Of a stretch of DNA of 64,000 nucleotides, positions 1 to 9,273 are shown piece after piece (position 1 is the first letter of the stretch; each line of letters begins with the position of its first letter). Under the pieces are notes generated by a model, which saw only the letters and a list, made by a program, of their open reading frames with translations, made no database searches and was not told the origin of the DNA. Source of the DNA: Budvicia diplopodorum (GTDB lineage: Bacteria > Pseudomonadota > Gammaproteobacteria > Enterobacterales > Enterobacteriaceae). Position numbers and translations under genes: made by a program. The stretch lies in contig NZ_WOYF01000002.1 in assembly GCF_009800925.1 (NCBI RefSeq), positions 186,001 to 250,000 of the forward strand. Direction: 5' to 3'.

Positions 1-3000
1 GGAAGGTGCAATCACGACATCACGGCTGGCATCGATGATAATCGATTCACCCGCGCCCAAGCGGCTACCGCTAATCAGTACATCACCATTAGTCAATGCG
101 CCGTTGGCATCACGCACGCCGCTACCCGTAGCGTTCAACTGAATATTTCCTGCGGCATTCAGGCTACTGCCGCTTTGATACTCGCCGTGAATACTGGTTT
201 CGCTATAGCTGGAAGAGCGGCCGTAGGTTAGCGGAAGCTGAGTCGGAGAACCGAGATCGGCAAGGGTCGCGCCCATTTCACTTAATAGCGTTTTAGCCTT
301 CTGTACGTTCCCCGTGTCTGATTCAAAAATATCGCGGAAGTTACGCACGCTATTAATCAGTGGATCGGCAATAGAAATGCCAAACCCGCTAGTTTTCGAT
401 GAATAGGAGGTTTTCTCATCGACCACATCTCGCCCCGGAAGAATAGCGATGTCCTGAGCGGTAATATCGATATGGCCCGTTGCCCGAGTGGTATCGCCAA
501 GGGCGCGCCCGGCGACGATATCGCTGCCGCTGATGGTCGCCGTTTTACCCGCGGAGATAATCACATTACCGCCGGTAGTTCCTATCATACTGCGCGCATC
601 GCTTTGGTTAACTTCAGCCCCGTCAAACACACTTTTCGTTGATTGAGAGCCAATAGTGACGCCTAAGCTACCGCTACTAAACATCCCGCTCTTTTTCACT
701 TCCTTTAAACGATAGGTAGACTGCTCTTCGGTAGCCGCAACGATATCGACATTATTACCCGCAGCCAGAGTTACGTTACCTTCACCAACAACCGAGGAAC
801 CCTGTACTTTCAGATCGTGCCCGGCGGAAAGCGTGACTTTATCGCCGCTCAGTAGCGAACCTTCTTCGCGAGTTGCATAGTCCTGCTCAACAGTATGGGT
901 GGTGGTTTTAGAGAAGGTCTTTTTCTTAACCTTTGTTTCTTCAAAAAAGCGATAGTCGCTTTCCGTTGCGCTGGTTACGTTAATGTCGTTACCCGCGTAT
1001 ACGCTAATATTACCTTCGGTCTGAACTTCAGCCGCCTGCATATTGATATCGTGTCCGGCAACGATTTGCACCTTATCGCCCGCGGTGATTTCAGTCCCTT
1101 GCTGGCGAACTGACTCATCAATCGTCTTTGATCGCTTGCCGTAAGCTTCCTGATAAACCCGGCTTTCGGCCGTGGTCAGGTTAACATCGCGCCCGGCTGA
1201 CAGCGCCGCACTGCCCTCGGCTATCACTTCAGCCGCCTGCGCGTTGATATCACGCCCGGCCACAACGGTTAGATTATCGCCACTTTGCAGCGTACTGCGA
1301 AGAGCACCTTCAACCTCAGTCTTGTTTTTTCCTTTCTGGGTTGACTGTGTCAGGTCGGCAGTTTCAATATTGACATCTCGACCGGCAAATAGCGTTAGGT
1401 TACCTTTATCAGTCACCACCTCGGCTGCGTGGAGAGTAATATCTTTTCCGGCGCTCAAATCCAGCGCACCTTCCGACTGAATCGAAGCGATATCACCAAC
1501 TTCCGTTTGTGAGAATGCGGTAAATCTGTCTGCAACCCGCCTACTTTCGTATAGCCCCGGAAATTCAGCCGTGCCAGAAACCGCCCACTGTTGAGTTTCA
1601 GTACGGTTAACAATGCTGCCGTCAATGCTTTCAAGCGATACCTGCTGCCCGCGAATGGTTGAACCGATATTGTTGATATCGTCCATCGCACTCATCGACA
1701 GGTAGCCACCCGCCTTTATCTTGCCGGCATTCACGTTATCAATGGTGCTCCAGCTATCAATAAACAGAGACTTATCGGCCAAAATAGTGCTGTTGCTGTT
1801 GATAATACGGCCGCCGTCCAGCGCAACGTTAGTGCCTTTAATCACGCTGCCATCAAGCGAAGTGACGTCGTTTTTAGCCAGATACAGCTTTGGCGCTAAT
1901 ACCGTTTGTCCGTTAACCGTGACCGGTTCCCACCAGACAATGCTCTTATTCAGTTGAGCGACCTGTTGTGGCGTTAAGCTGATGCCAAAGGTTAAGTTCA
2001 AACCGGTTTGGGCATCGACGGCGTTATCTATCAGGTATTGCATTTGGGCCAGATCGGTGCCAATGCCGTTGATATAACGGTTACCGGTCTGCTTAATCAA
2101 GGCATCGCTGATATAGCGGGTATCAAACGCGGCGTCGCCAAGAAAGCGGTACCTGAGGTCAGGGTTGAGACCTAAACGGTCGAGAAAATAGGCCGAGCCC
2201 AGAAATTTGTTTTTATCGGTAAAGCGGCTGTCGGTTTCACGAGGAGCCGTACCCGGCTGTCTTCCCAAAAGCGCATACAGATCGTTAAACAGGCCGTTAT
2301 CTAAGCCTCCCAAGCCGTTTAGGTTCGGGTTAGTGGTAATCAGATAAGGGCTGTCGGGGTCCTGACTGGTGACGAACAGGCCGTTGAGCCCATTCGGTAA
2401 GGCGAAATCATCAAACCCGTTTAGCGTTGGAGCATTTATCGTATGGCTGATATTGCCCGCGTTGGCGACGGTTGTGGTATTGCTGATATCGCTGTCGAAA
2501 TTGGCATATACGTTACCACCGGCTTGGATAGTTGAGCGGTAGAGTTCGGAATCGCCGCTGCGTTCGAAGCTTCTTTCACCTGTCGCTTTGTAATAAATGA
2601 AACGTTTATCTTCATCTACGCTTTCTTCACCACTTTTGTAATACCAACTATAGTCAATCCCCCTATCCAGAAATATATTTTTCTCAATTGCAAAAAAGGT
2701 ATATGGAGATTCACCGTAATCATCTGCACCACGGTTATATACGGGCGCTAAAGATTGAGATGTATAGGTTTGGTATTGTGTTTCTGTTCCGCTAAACCAT
2801 GACTGATTATTTAGCGTATTTCCCGATAAAAAGGCATCCCTATTGGCCAAAATATTGCTGGCATGGTTTTGCAATGAATCGGCTGAAATATATAAATCAC
2901 GCCCGGATGAAATTCGTGATGCGCCACCATTGCTGGTCACGCCTACGGTAGAAATAGAAATGGGTATTTTTTTAGTGACAAATTCTTCAGGCGTATAGGC

Positions 3001-6000
3001 ATAATAGTTGGTACTGGTTGTACATCCTCCATTCTCTGCACTACCACCGCAGGTTTCATTCTCCTGACTATAAAAGACATACTCACCCCATTTCAACTGG
3101 CTAAACGGAACCCTTGCATCAACGCCGGTTAGCCATTCATACTCATCAATCAGGCTGCGTTCAGTGCTGGTTACCGATAAACCATCCCGCTCATTCAACA
3201 GCTGCGCAGTATTTATCGTAATATCACCACTAATCGTCTCAATCGTCCCCGAACGGTTAATCACCGCGGCATTCGCATTACCCGCTGCATCCTTCTGCAT
3301 CCACAGGCTATTACCCGCCAGAATATCGCCTTTGATATTGCTGATGCGGTTGGCGAACAGTTGCATATCACCGGCGGCGTATAACAACGAACTATTGGTG
3401 ATGTTATTGGCCGCACTAAGTAGCAAATCACCACCCGAACCGGTAAAACCTTGATGAGCAATCGAATCACGGCTGATGAGCTGAATATCACCGCCGGACT
3501 GCAAATGGCTGCTGGCGGTCAGGTTAATATCCGCCGCATTGACGCTTAACGTGCCTTCGCCCGCCGTTATTCGGCCCTGATTAGTGAACAGGCCGCCGCT
3601 GGTTACGCTGACTTCATTACCCTGTAGCGTGCCGGATTGGCTGATGGCCCCTGAGCTAGTTAGAGATAAGGCGTTGCCCGCCGCGATGGTGCCGTATTGC
3701 AGAAAATCCTGCTGCAGGCCAATGTCGATATCCGATAGCGCAACGATTTGCCCTGCGTGGCTGAGAGAATCAGCGGTCAGGTCCAGATTACCGGCGCTAA
3801 ACAGCCTGCCGCTGGTTCGGTTATCCACCTGCTGCGCATTGACCGTCAGCTGGTCCAGGGCTAATACCGTGCCGCTATTGGTGAGCGTTTGAGCGTTAAG
3901 CTCAACCGATTTCCCTTGCAGCGTACCCTGTTGGTTAATTGCCGTTCCGGTTAATGACAGCGCAGCGTCAGATTTCAGTATGCCCTGTTGATTAATGGCA
4001 GTGCCGGTCAGCGTGAGGTTTTCGCCCGCAGTGAAAACACCCTGTAGCTGTGCATTTTGGCTGGCGTTAAGGGATAAATCTTGGTAAGCCTGAATCTGCG
4101 CGGTCGCCAGCGAGGTGAAGAGCGCAGCGTCAATCGACAAAGCGCCATTCGACGAGACTAAACCGCCCAGCGTCATGCTCGATGCCATCAGCGCGATGTG
4201 GTTATCGCTCAGTAAACGGCTGCCCTGCGCGGTGTTCAGCGCCTGAGCATTGAATACCATGGCCTGTTGCCCGTGAACCAGCCCGGCAATGTCTGCGCGG
4301 CCGACCTGTAGGTTCAGGCTACCGTCGCTTATCAGCGAACCGCTCTGCTCTACCTTCAGCCAGTCATGGGCGGTGAGCGTTAGTGCTTGTTGGGAGCCGG
4401 TACTGCCCAAGAGCGTGATTTGGTTGCCGGTTAAGGTCAATAATCCGCCCGACAACAGCGAACCGCTGCTATTTACCGTTCCGGCAGAGATTGACTGTGC
4501 GCCCAGCGACTGAATTCGGCCCTGATTATTGATGCCGGTAGCGGTGATGACGCTATTGCCATTGGTGGCTATCAGCCCCTGGTTATTTAATTGCCCGGTT
4601 GATAACGTGGTGAAATACCCCGCGTTCATTTCACCCAGATTATCGATACCTTGGCTTACCCGAACGTTCAAACTCTGTTGGGCAGAAACCGTTGACAGCG
4701 CGCCGACGCTTAAATAGCCTGCGTCTAACGCGATATCCTGCCCGGCGCTAACCTGCCCATCGAGATACAGCTGTGAACCGGTAATGCTAACGCCGGAAGT
4801 GCCCATCACGCGGGAAGTCGCGTCCTGCTGCACGGCCTGTTGGCTTTGGGCAATAACCTGAGCGGCCGATAGCTGGCTGTTGTTCCACTGCTGGCTGCCC
4901 GCGTTGAGCTGCAAGGTGCCGCTATTGCCGACGGCGCCCTGAGCATCGACCCCGGCGGCAACCAGACTGTCACTCAGGGTTAATTGCCCCTGACTATTCA
5001 GCGCCACGTTCTGGCCAGAAGAGATAACGCCCTGCTTTAATTCAGTATTACCTTTGCTGCTTAAGCGGATATCACCAGTAGCCTTATGGTTACCGGTTAA
5101 TGCTAATTCATCGGCATGGGCGGTTATCGCCCCCTGAGCCAGCGTATTATTCAGCGTGAGCTTACCGTTCACATCGAGCTGAACGTCGCCCTGCCGGGCG
5201 TTCAGGTTACCGAGGTTAACGCCCACCCCTTTGTCGCTGGAGACTAAATGAATGCGGTTCGCGTACATGCCGCCCAGGGCACCGGTGTCTACCGCTATTC
5301 TCGGCGTAGTGTCAGTTGCCGCAATCGGCGTGACGGAACCATCGCTTCCAACCCGATTGCTACCGGCAATCACGGTTAAATCCTGCGCGTATAGCCCGGC
5401 GTTAATCTCAGTGGCGCGGGAAATAATCGCCACCGAGTTGCTGTGGCTGGCATCCAGCCCCTGACCGTTGATAGTAATAGAGCCCTGCGTGACGGAGAGC
5501 GAATCAAGATTACCCTGAGCGTCCATCACCGGTTTACCGGTAGTCAGCGTGACGTTCGGCGTATTGATAAAGCCGCAGCCGTCGCAGGTAATGCCGTAGG
5601 GGTTAGCCACCATCACGTTGGCCTGCTTGCCCGCCACTTCGGTATAGCCCTGAAGCTGCGAACGGTTTGCCCCGACCACTTCATTGATAATCGCCTGCGC
5701 TTCCTGCCCGGCTTTCAGGTTGGTATTGTTCGAAATGATGCCGCCAAGCTGGGTCTGATTAAGCGCACCGGTGGCGTTGTTGAGTATCAGCCCTTCTTTA
5801 CCGACGTTAAATTCGTTGTATTGATTGTGGGAAACGCCCTGCTGATTGGGCGTGGCAATATTGACCACCGGCACGCCATTGGCCGCCCGTTCAGTATTGG
5901 TATTACCGCCCGCCACCTGAATACCGTCGGCAAAAGCCGGAAGCACCGGCTGGACGCAAAGCAATCCGCTAATCAGGTAGCTGAGTAAACGCTTAGAGGT

Positions 6001-6033
6001 ATTAACCGGCAACGGTGCTGTACTATTTTTCAT
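1..6033 (-). CDS. CdiA/FHA-like two-partner secretion exoprotein (TpsA), 3' end outside window
   Basis: Very large surface or secreted filamentous protein exported by the TpsB encoded just upstream. The ATG at 6033 has an AAGGA ribosome site, and the frame stays open for 2011 codons to base 1. Visible parts: signal peptide of about 36 residues ending PAFA; TPS/haemagglutination domain with NPYGITCDGC at about 144-153; a long stretch of beta-helix repeats (LNNQG, LTGTAINQQG type); a less repetitive block near residues 960-1160; a segment around residue 1304 (FLGDAAFDTRYISD, then TPQQVAQLNKSIVWWEP) that resembles the conserved region after the receptor-binding domain of CdiA; then FHA-2 type repeats (SAGRDVN, VAGRDIN) from about residue 1500. 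The B-then-A gene order fits cdiBA and shlBA. The C-terminal toxin and any immunity gene are not in the window, so contact-dependent inhibition is inferred. A plain adhesin or haemolysin remains possible. Confidence 0.9.
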   Translation of the reverse strand, partial: MKNSTAPLPVNTSKRLLSYLISGLLCVQPVLPAFADGIQVAGGNTNTERAANGVPVVNIATPNQQGVSHNQYNEFNVGKEGLILNNATGALNQTQLGGIISNNTNLKAGQEAQAIINEVVGANRSQLQGYTEVAGKQANVMVANPYGITCDGCGFINTPNVTLTTGKPVMDAQGNLDSLSVTQGSITINGQGLDASHSNSVAIISRATEINAGLYAQDLTVIAGSNRVGSDGSVTPIAATDTTPRIAVDTGALGGMYANRIHLVSSDKGVGVNLGNLNARQGDVQLDVNGKLTLNNTLAQGAITAHADELALTGNHKATGDIRLSSKGNTELKQGVISSGQNVALNSQGQLTLSDSLVAAGVDAQGAVGNSGTLQLNAGSQQWNNSQLSAAQVIAQSQQAVQQDATSRVMGTSGVSITGSQLYLDGQVSAGQDIALDAGYLSVGALSTVSAQQSLNVRVSQGIDNLGEMNAGYFTTLSTGQLNNQGLIATNGNSVITATGINNQGRIQSLGAQSISAGTVNSSGSLLSGGLLTLTGNQITLLGSTGSQQALTLTAHDWLKVEQSGSLISDGSLNLQVGRADIAGLVHGQQAMVFNAQALNTAQGSRLLSDNHIALMASSMTLGGLVSSNGALSIDAALFTSLATAQIQAYQDLSLNASQNAQLQGVFTAGENLTLTGTAINQQGILKSDAALSLTGTAINQQGTLQGKSVELNAQTLTNSGTVLALDQLTVNAQQVDNRTSGRLFSAGNLDLTADSLSHAGQIVALSDIDIGLQQDFLQYGTIAAGNALSLTSSGAISQSGTLQGNEVSVTSGGLFTNQGRITAGEGTLSVNAADINLTASSHLQSGGDIQLISRDSIAHQGFTGSGGDLLLSAANNITNSSLLYAAGDMQLFANRISNIKGDILAGNSLWMQKDAAGNANAAVINRSGTIETISGDITINTAQLLNERDGLSVTSTERSLIDEYEWLTGVDARVPFSQLKWGEYVFYSQENETCGGSAENGGCTTSTNYYAYTPEEFVTKKIPISISTVGVTSNGGASRISSGRDLYISADSLQNHASNILANRDAFLSGNTLNNQSWFSGTETQYQTYTSQSLAPVYNRGADDYGESPYTFFAIEKNIFLDRGIDYSWYYKSGEESVDEDKRFIYYKATGERSFERSGDSELYRSTIQAGGNVYANFDSDISNTTTVANAGNISHTINAPTLNGFDDFALPNGLNGLFVTSQDPDSPYLITTNPNLNGLGGLDNGLFNDLYALLGRQPGTAPRETDSRFTDKNKFLGSAYFLDRLGLNPDLRYRFLGDAAFDTRYISDALIKQTGNRYINGIGTDLAQMQYLIDNAVDAQTGLNLTFGISLTPQQVAQLNKSIVWWEPVTVNGQTVLAPKLYLAKNDVTSLDGSVIKGTNVALDGGRIINSNSTILADKSLFIDSWSTIDNVNAGKIKAGGYLSMSAMDDINNIGSTIRGQQVSLESIDGSIVNRTETQQWAVSGTAEFPGLYESRRVADRFTAFSQTEVGDIASIQSEGALDLSAGKDITLHAAEVVTDKGNLTLFAGRDVNIETADLTQSTQKGKNKTEVEGALRSTLQSGDNLTVVAGRDINAQAAEVIAEGSAALSAGRDVNLTTAESRVYQEAYGKRSKTIDESVRQQGTEITAGDKVQIVAGHDINMQAAEVQTEGNISVYAGNDINVTSATESDYRFFEETKVKKKTFSKTTTHTVEQDYATREEGSLLSGDKVTLSAGHDLKVQGSSVVGEGNVTLAAGNNVDIVAATEEQSTYRLKEVKKSGMFSSGSLGVTIGSQSTKSVFDGAEVNQSDARSMIGTTGGNVIISAGKTATISGSDIVAGRALGDTTRATGHIDITAQDIAILPGRDVVDEKTSYSSKTSGFGISIADPLINSVRNFRDIFESDTGNVQKAKTLLSEMGATLADLGSPTQLPLTYGRSSSYSETSIHGEYQSGSSLNAAGNIQLNATGSGVRDANGALTNGDVLISGSRLGAGESIIIDASRDVVIAPS

Positions 6034-6046
6034 TATTATTATTCCT

Positions 6047-7747
6047 TTAAAATATGAGTCCGATGCGGTAGTAAATTGATAGTAAGTCGGGCTCAAGCCA
6101 GTCCGGATGGCTCAGCGGTTTGCCTACGGTGAAGCTGCTGTTGTAATGTTGATTGTTAGAGGCTAATCCAACCGCACTTCCCCAAAGCGTGCCCGAGGCG
6201 TAAGGGTCGAGGCTATCGTGATGTAAATAACCGCCGTCAACGGCAACAATGGCGCTGACGTTGCCAATAGCGGGCAGCGTGGCTAAATTCCAGCTAATTT
6301 CGTTACGCAAATAGCCGCCGCTGTCACCCGCCAGATATTGCTCTTTGAATCCGCGAATTGAACTCTCACCGCCGATGGTTAAGCGCTCAGAGCCATACAG
6401 CCGGTCCGGCGTCCACTGCCCGTAGAGGCTGCTTAGCCATGTTAGCTTTTCAGTTAGCGGAAAATAGTAACTGCTCGATATGTTCCACTTGGAAAATTCC
6501 GCTCGGGGCGCTCCGGAAGACTTCCCTTGGTCATCTTCCGCGCCCAGCCAAGGTACGCCTTGGGTATAGGTCGGGTTGAGGGTGGCAAAACCTGACCAAA
6601 TTTTTTGGCTATGGTTGATCCCGACGCTGAAGTTCGACAGCTTACGGCTGCTGCTCTGCAACAAAACGTCATTCAGGTAGTTATTATTGATACGGTGGGT
6701 AATGCCCAGTGAAATACCGGTTTTAATGTCGCCGTCGCGGTATAGCACCCAGGCACTGTTTAAGCGGTGGGTTTGGGTATCACCGCGCGAGCGCCAGAGA
6801 AACCCTCGATTATCAATGCTGCTCAGATAATCGCTGTAGGAATAGCTGTAATCCAGTAAACCGTAGCCGTAAGGTACGCTGAGGCTTGCCTGTACGCTTT
6901 GGGCATCGTGGCTGTTGGAAAAGTCGCTGCTTTTAGCGCCAGACACATACCACTTATCCGCCAAGCCTAAAAGATTATTGCCGGTCACCGACGCGTTCAT
7001 CTGCCCGGTACCCGTGCTCTTTTGCCCGCTATTGTCAAAACCGAGGCCAATAGATAATGGAAATTCAGGCGTTGCCGTTAGGTTAACCACCGACAGCCCC
7101 TGCTCGCTGCCCGGTAAAATTTCAATCTGCACCGGCACGGTGCGGGTCCGGTTAATTTGTTCCATGCCCTGCTCAATATCGCGCAGGTTTAAGATATGGC
7201 CGACCAAGCCGGGAAATGCCATTCTGACTTCAGACGTCACTTTGCCTTCCAGCCGGATTTCTTCCAGTTTGCCTTCCAGCACCACAATATTAAGCTTACC
7301 GGAAGAAAGATCTTGCTCGGTGAGGAAGGCACGGCTGGTGATATACCCCCGGCTGATATACCAGTCAGAAATTTTTTCCACTAGCTGGGATATTTGAGTC
7401 ACGCCAATGCACTGGTTTAAATAGGGCTGAGCAAGCGCCTGTTTCTGTTTATTTGATAATAATGAAGCCTGCTCAATATTAATTTCTGCTATTTGGAAAC
7501 AGGGGCCTTTAACCTCAACCGGCGAAACCTTAGTAGACTGCTGAAGCTGAATGCTACGCTCTAAATCTTCACGCTGTTGCTGGTTTTGCAGCAAAACATC
7601 CCGCTGTTGCTGCTGGCTGTCTTCACGCTCGGCGGGGTTAAGCGGGGCGGCATAAATAGGTTTGCCGTAGCTAATCAGGCTTAAGATAAGAATAAAATAG
7701 ACGGGCGCGTAATGCTTAAGAGTGTCTCGAGTTAAATTTAGCTTCAT
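6047..7747 (-). CDS. TpsB outer-membrane transporter, ShlB/FhaC/CdiB family
   Basis: Omp85-superfamily pore that moves the neighbouring TpsA across the outer membrane. The protein has 566 residues, usual for the family. After a hydrophobic signal peptide ending near YAAP comes a Gln-rich linker helix (SQQQQRD, QNQQQRED). A POTRA region follows with a cysteine pair (GPCFQI and NQCIG) and the EGKLEEIRLEG stretch. The C-terminal half is a beta barrel carrying the family IRGF motif (GESSIRGFKEQ), and the chain ends in Phe. The stop lies 13 bases before the TpsA ATG, so the two are almost certainly one transcript. The start has only a weak ribosome site. FhaC-like and CdiB-like members cannot be told apart by eye. 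Confidence 0.93.
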   Translation of the reverse strand: MKLNLTRDTLKHYAPVYFILILSLISYGKPIYAAPLNPAEREDSQQQQRDVLLQNQQQREDLERSIQLQQSTKVSPVEVKGPCFQIAEINIEQASLLSNKQKQALAQPYLNQCIGVTQISQLVEKISDWYISRGYITSRAFLTEQDLSSGKLNIVVLEGKLEEIRLEGKVTSEVRMAFPGLVGHILNLRDIEQGMEQINRTRTVPVQIEILPGSEQGLSVVNLTATPEFPLSIGLGFDNSGQKSTGTGQMNASVTGNNLLGLADKWYVSGAKSSDFSNSHDAQSVQASLSVPYGYGLLDYSYSYSDYLSSIDNRGFLWRSRGDTQTHRLNSAWVLYRDGDIKTGISLGITHRINNNYLNDVLLQSSSRKLSNFSVGINHSQKIWSGFATLNPTYTQGVPWLGAEDDQGKSSGAPRAEFSKWNISSSYYFPLTEKLTWLSSLYGQWTPDRLYGSERLTIGGESSIRGFKEQYLAGDSGGYLRNEISWNLATLPAIGNVSAIVAVDGGYLHHDSLDPYASGTLWGSAVGLASNNQHYNSSFTVGKPLSHPDWLEPDLLSIYYRIGLIF

Positions 7748-8394
7748 TGTTCGTCCGTGTTTGCCGACGCAGTAAATCCCGCGCCTAAATAAGCCAATAC
7801 TTAATAGGCGTGATTAATCAACCTTAGATAGCATTAATTAGAAACAATTTTCGGAGTATATAGTTATTTTCAGTCATTATGTACCTAGTAAATATACTAG
7901 TTTTAAAATGCAATTGACCTTAACCGTCATTAGGTTAATTAAAACAATTAAACCTATAAACTCAGTTAATTAAAACAAACACAGGCATAACGGTTGCCAA
8001 ACAAATCATTTTTTTCCCCCAAACCTTTATATCCAGTTATCGGAAAGATAGTTCCCAAACGGGAAATAGAGCCGTGGCAATAATATAATTATCCGCTTTC
8101 ACACCCATCCAATAGCCCGTTCTCAACGGGGTGCTGTAAAGGCGGGGAATGTGTTTATGAGAGACAAACCACACCGGTCATCTCATTGAAATGAACTGAG
8201 CCCAAAGTTAATTCAGAAGCTAAATTAATGTGGCGTGCCCTCGCGCCTTTATGTGGGTGCCAGCGTTAGCTTCTAAACCTCGCTATTGTTCATACGCCGG
8301 AGTAGTGACTATTCCGGCATTGTTCATGCAGACAACGCTTACGCAAATTTAAAACTACCCCACGCGGTCAGCAGTCTGGTAATAAATTATCTAT
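7748..8394. other. 647-base non-coding region upstream of tpsBA
   Basis: No convincing gene. The part next to tpsB (about 7800-8000) is AT-rich and probably holds its promoter. It contains the direct repeat GTTAATTAAAACAA at 7934-7947 and 7965-7978, 31 bases apart and so on the same helix face, which could be a regulator site. Bases 8103-8179 are a decayed copy of the thiB leader (listed separately). The rest to 8394 shows nothing I recognise. Confidence 0.6.
8103..8179 (+). other. Decayed 5' half of a TPP riboswitch (relic copy of the thiB leader)
   Basis: Bases 8115-8179 match 16171-16235, the 5' half of the intact TPP riboswitch of thiB, at 59 of 65 positions by hand alignment. Shorter matches extend upstream (CCCATCC, CAATAG). 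The conserved CTGAGA of the THI element is CGGGGA here. The 3' half (ACCTGATC and GCGAAGGGA) is absent, and no plus-strand gene follows. It should not bind thiamine pyrophosphate. Together with the intact copy it forms direct repeats around the block of five genes between them. Confidence 0.75.
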
Positions 8395-9072
8395 TTAATG
8401 AATCTGATTATCCGCCGCGCGTTTAGTCACGTCTTCTCTTTGCTGCTGAAAAGCAGACGCAGTCTCTCTGACTTGAGCGACTATTTCTGCTTCAGCCTTG
8501 AGCACTGAACCGCAGCTAAACGGCGGTTCGGGGTCGTATTCCATTGACAGTTGAACCTTCTTGGCCCGCTCTTCACCAAAAATTTTACCGGTCAGAGTCA
8601 ATGCAAAATCAATTCCCGATGTCACCCCAGCACCGGTAATACGATTGCGATCAATCACCACCCGTTGGTTAACAGGTTCAATATCAAAATAGGCCAGTTG
8701 ATCCAAAGACATCCAGTGACAGGTTGCCCGATAGCCGGAAAGCAAGCCTGCCGCAGCAAGAATTAATGAACCGGTACAGACTGACGTAATATAATCCGCC
8801 TGACTAGCCTGATTGTTCAGAAAGGCCAGCGTATGGGCGTCTTCCATCAGCGCGACCTGCCCCGGTCCACCGGGTACAAACAAAATATCAGCTTGAGGGC
8901 AGCCCGCCATGGTTACCGACGGAAGTATTCTCAACCCTCCTCCATCCGCTACCGGTTCTAACGTTTTCCATACCAGATGAATCGTCAGTTCTTTAAAGCG
9001 GGAGAAAACTTCCAGCGGCCCTGTAAGGTCTAGCTGAGTCATTTGTGGATAAACGAGCATAACCAGATTCAT
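8395..9072 (-). CDS. DJ-1/PfpI family protein, isonitrile hydratase-like
   Basis: Protein of 225 residues in the DJ-1/PfpI glutamine-amidotransferase-like superfamily. Resemblance is strongest to isonitrile hydratase (InhA of Pseudomonas, isonitrile to N-formamide). Shared features are MTQLDLTGPLEV near residue 11, VPGGPG near 66, the nucleophile-elbow motif SVCTG with Cys99, RATCHW, and the GAGVTSGIDFALTL stretch. No signal peptide, so cytoplasmic. The ATG has an AGGAA ribosome site. It follows the porin gene by about 200 bases with a terminator between, so it likely has its own promoter; an inverted repeat at 9130-9147 lies 57 bases upstream of the start. Actual substrate unknown. Confidence 0.85.
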   Translation of the reverse strand: MNLVMLVYPQMTQLDLTGPLEVFSRFKELTIHLVWKTLEPVADGGGLRILPSVTMAGCPQADILFVPGGPGQVALMEDAHTLAFLNNQASQADYITSVCTGSLILAAAGLLSGYRATCHWMSLDQLAYFDIEPVNQRVVIDRNRITGAGVTSGIDFALTLTGKIFGEERAKKVQLSMEYDPEPPFSCGSVLKAEAEIVAQVRETASAFQQQREDVTKRAADNQIH

Positions 9073-9129
9073 CGTAGAGTTCCTACTGGCGAATAAAGGT
9101 ATAAGCGTTAAATCTACAAGGAAATATCA

Positions 9130-9147
9130 GGTAAGTATCTACTTACC
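9130..9147. promoter_or_regulatory. Perfect inverted repeat, possible operator of the isonitrile-hydratase-like gene
   Basis: GGTAAGTATCTACTTACC: 7-base arms around ATCT, centred about 66 bases upstream of the minus-strand ATG at 9072. There is no T-run, so a protein-binding site is more likely than a terminator. The binding protein is unknown. Confidence 0.4.
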
Positions 9148-9224
9148 ATCACAATCAGAATAATCAAACGTAGCTAGAGTAGGATCGAGATGACATCCGT
9201 CAATGACAACGGAAGATGTATTAA

Positions 9225-9255
9225 GGAAAAGCAGAACGAATACCATACGTTCTGC
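9225..9255 (-). terminator. Rho-independent terminator of the porin gene
   Basis: Minus strand: GCAGAACG, 9-base loop, CGTTCTGC, then TTTTCC, placed 19 bases after the porin stop codon. The perfect 8-base stem with a T-run fits transcription ending before the DJ-1 family gene. Confidence 0.65.
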
Positions 9256-9273
9256 CGTTAACCCTATATGACA

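Noticed and set aside
5443-5988. 181-codon plus-strand open frame opposite the start of the TpsA gene
   Set aside because: Antisense shadow of the well-supported exoprotein frame; no ribosome site and no recognisable product.
6915-7397. 160-codon plus-strand open frame inside tpsB
   Set aside because: Antisense to a clear TpsB protein; composition is that of a shadow frame.
7931-7953. GGTTAATT...AATTAAACC as an operator of tpsBA
   Set aside because: The arms do not match exactly and the surrounding sequence is so AT-rich that such matches are expected by chance.
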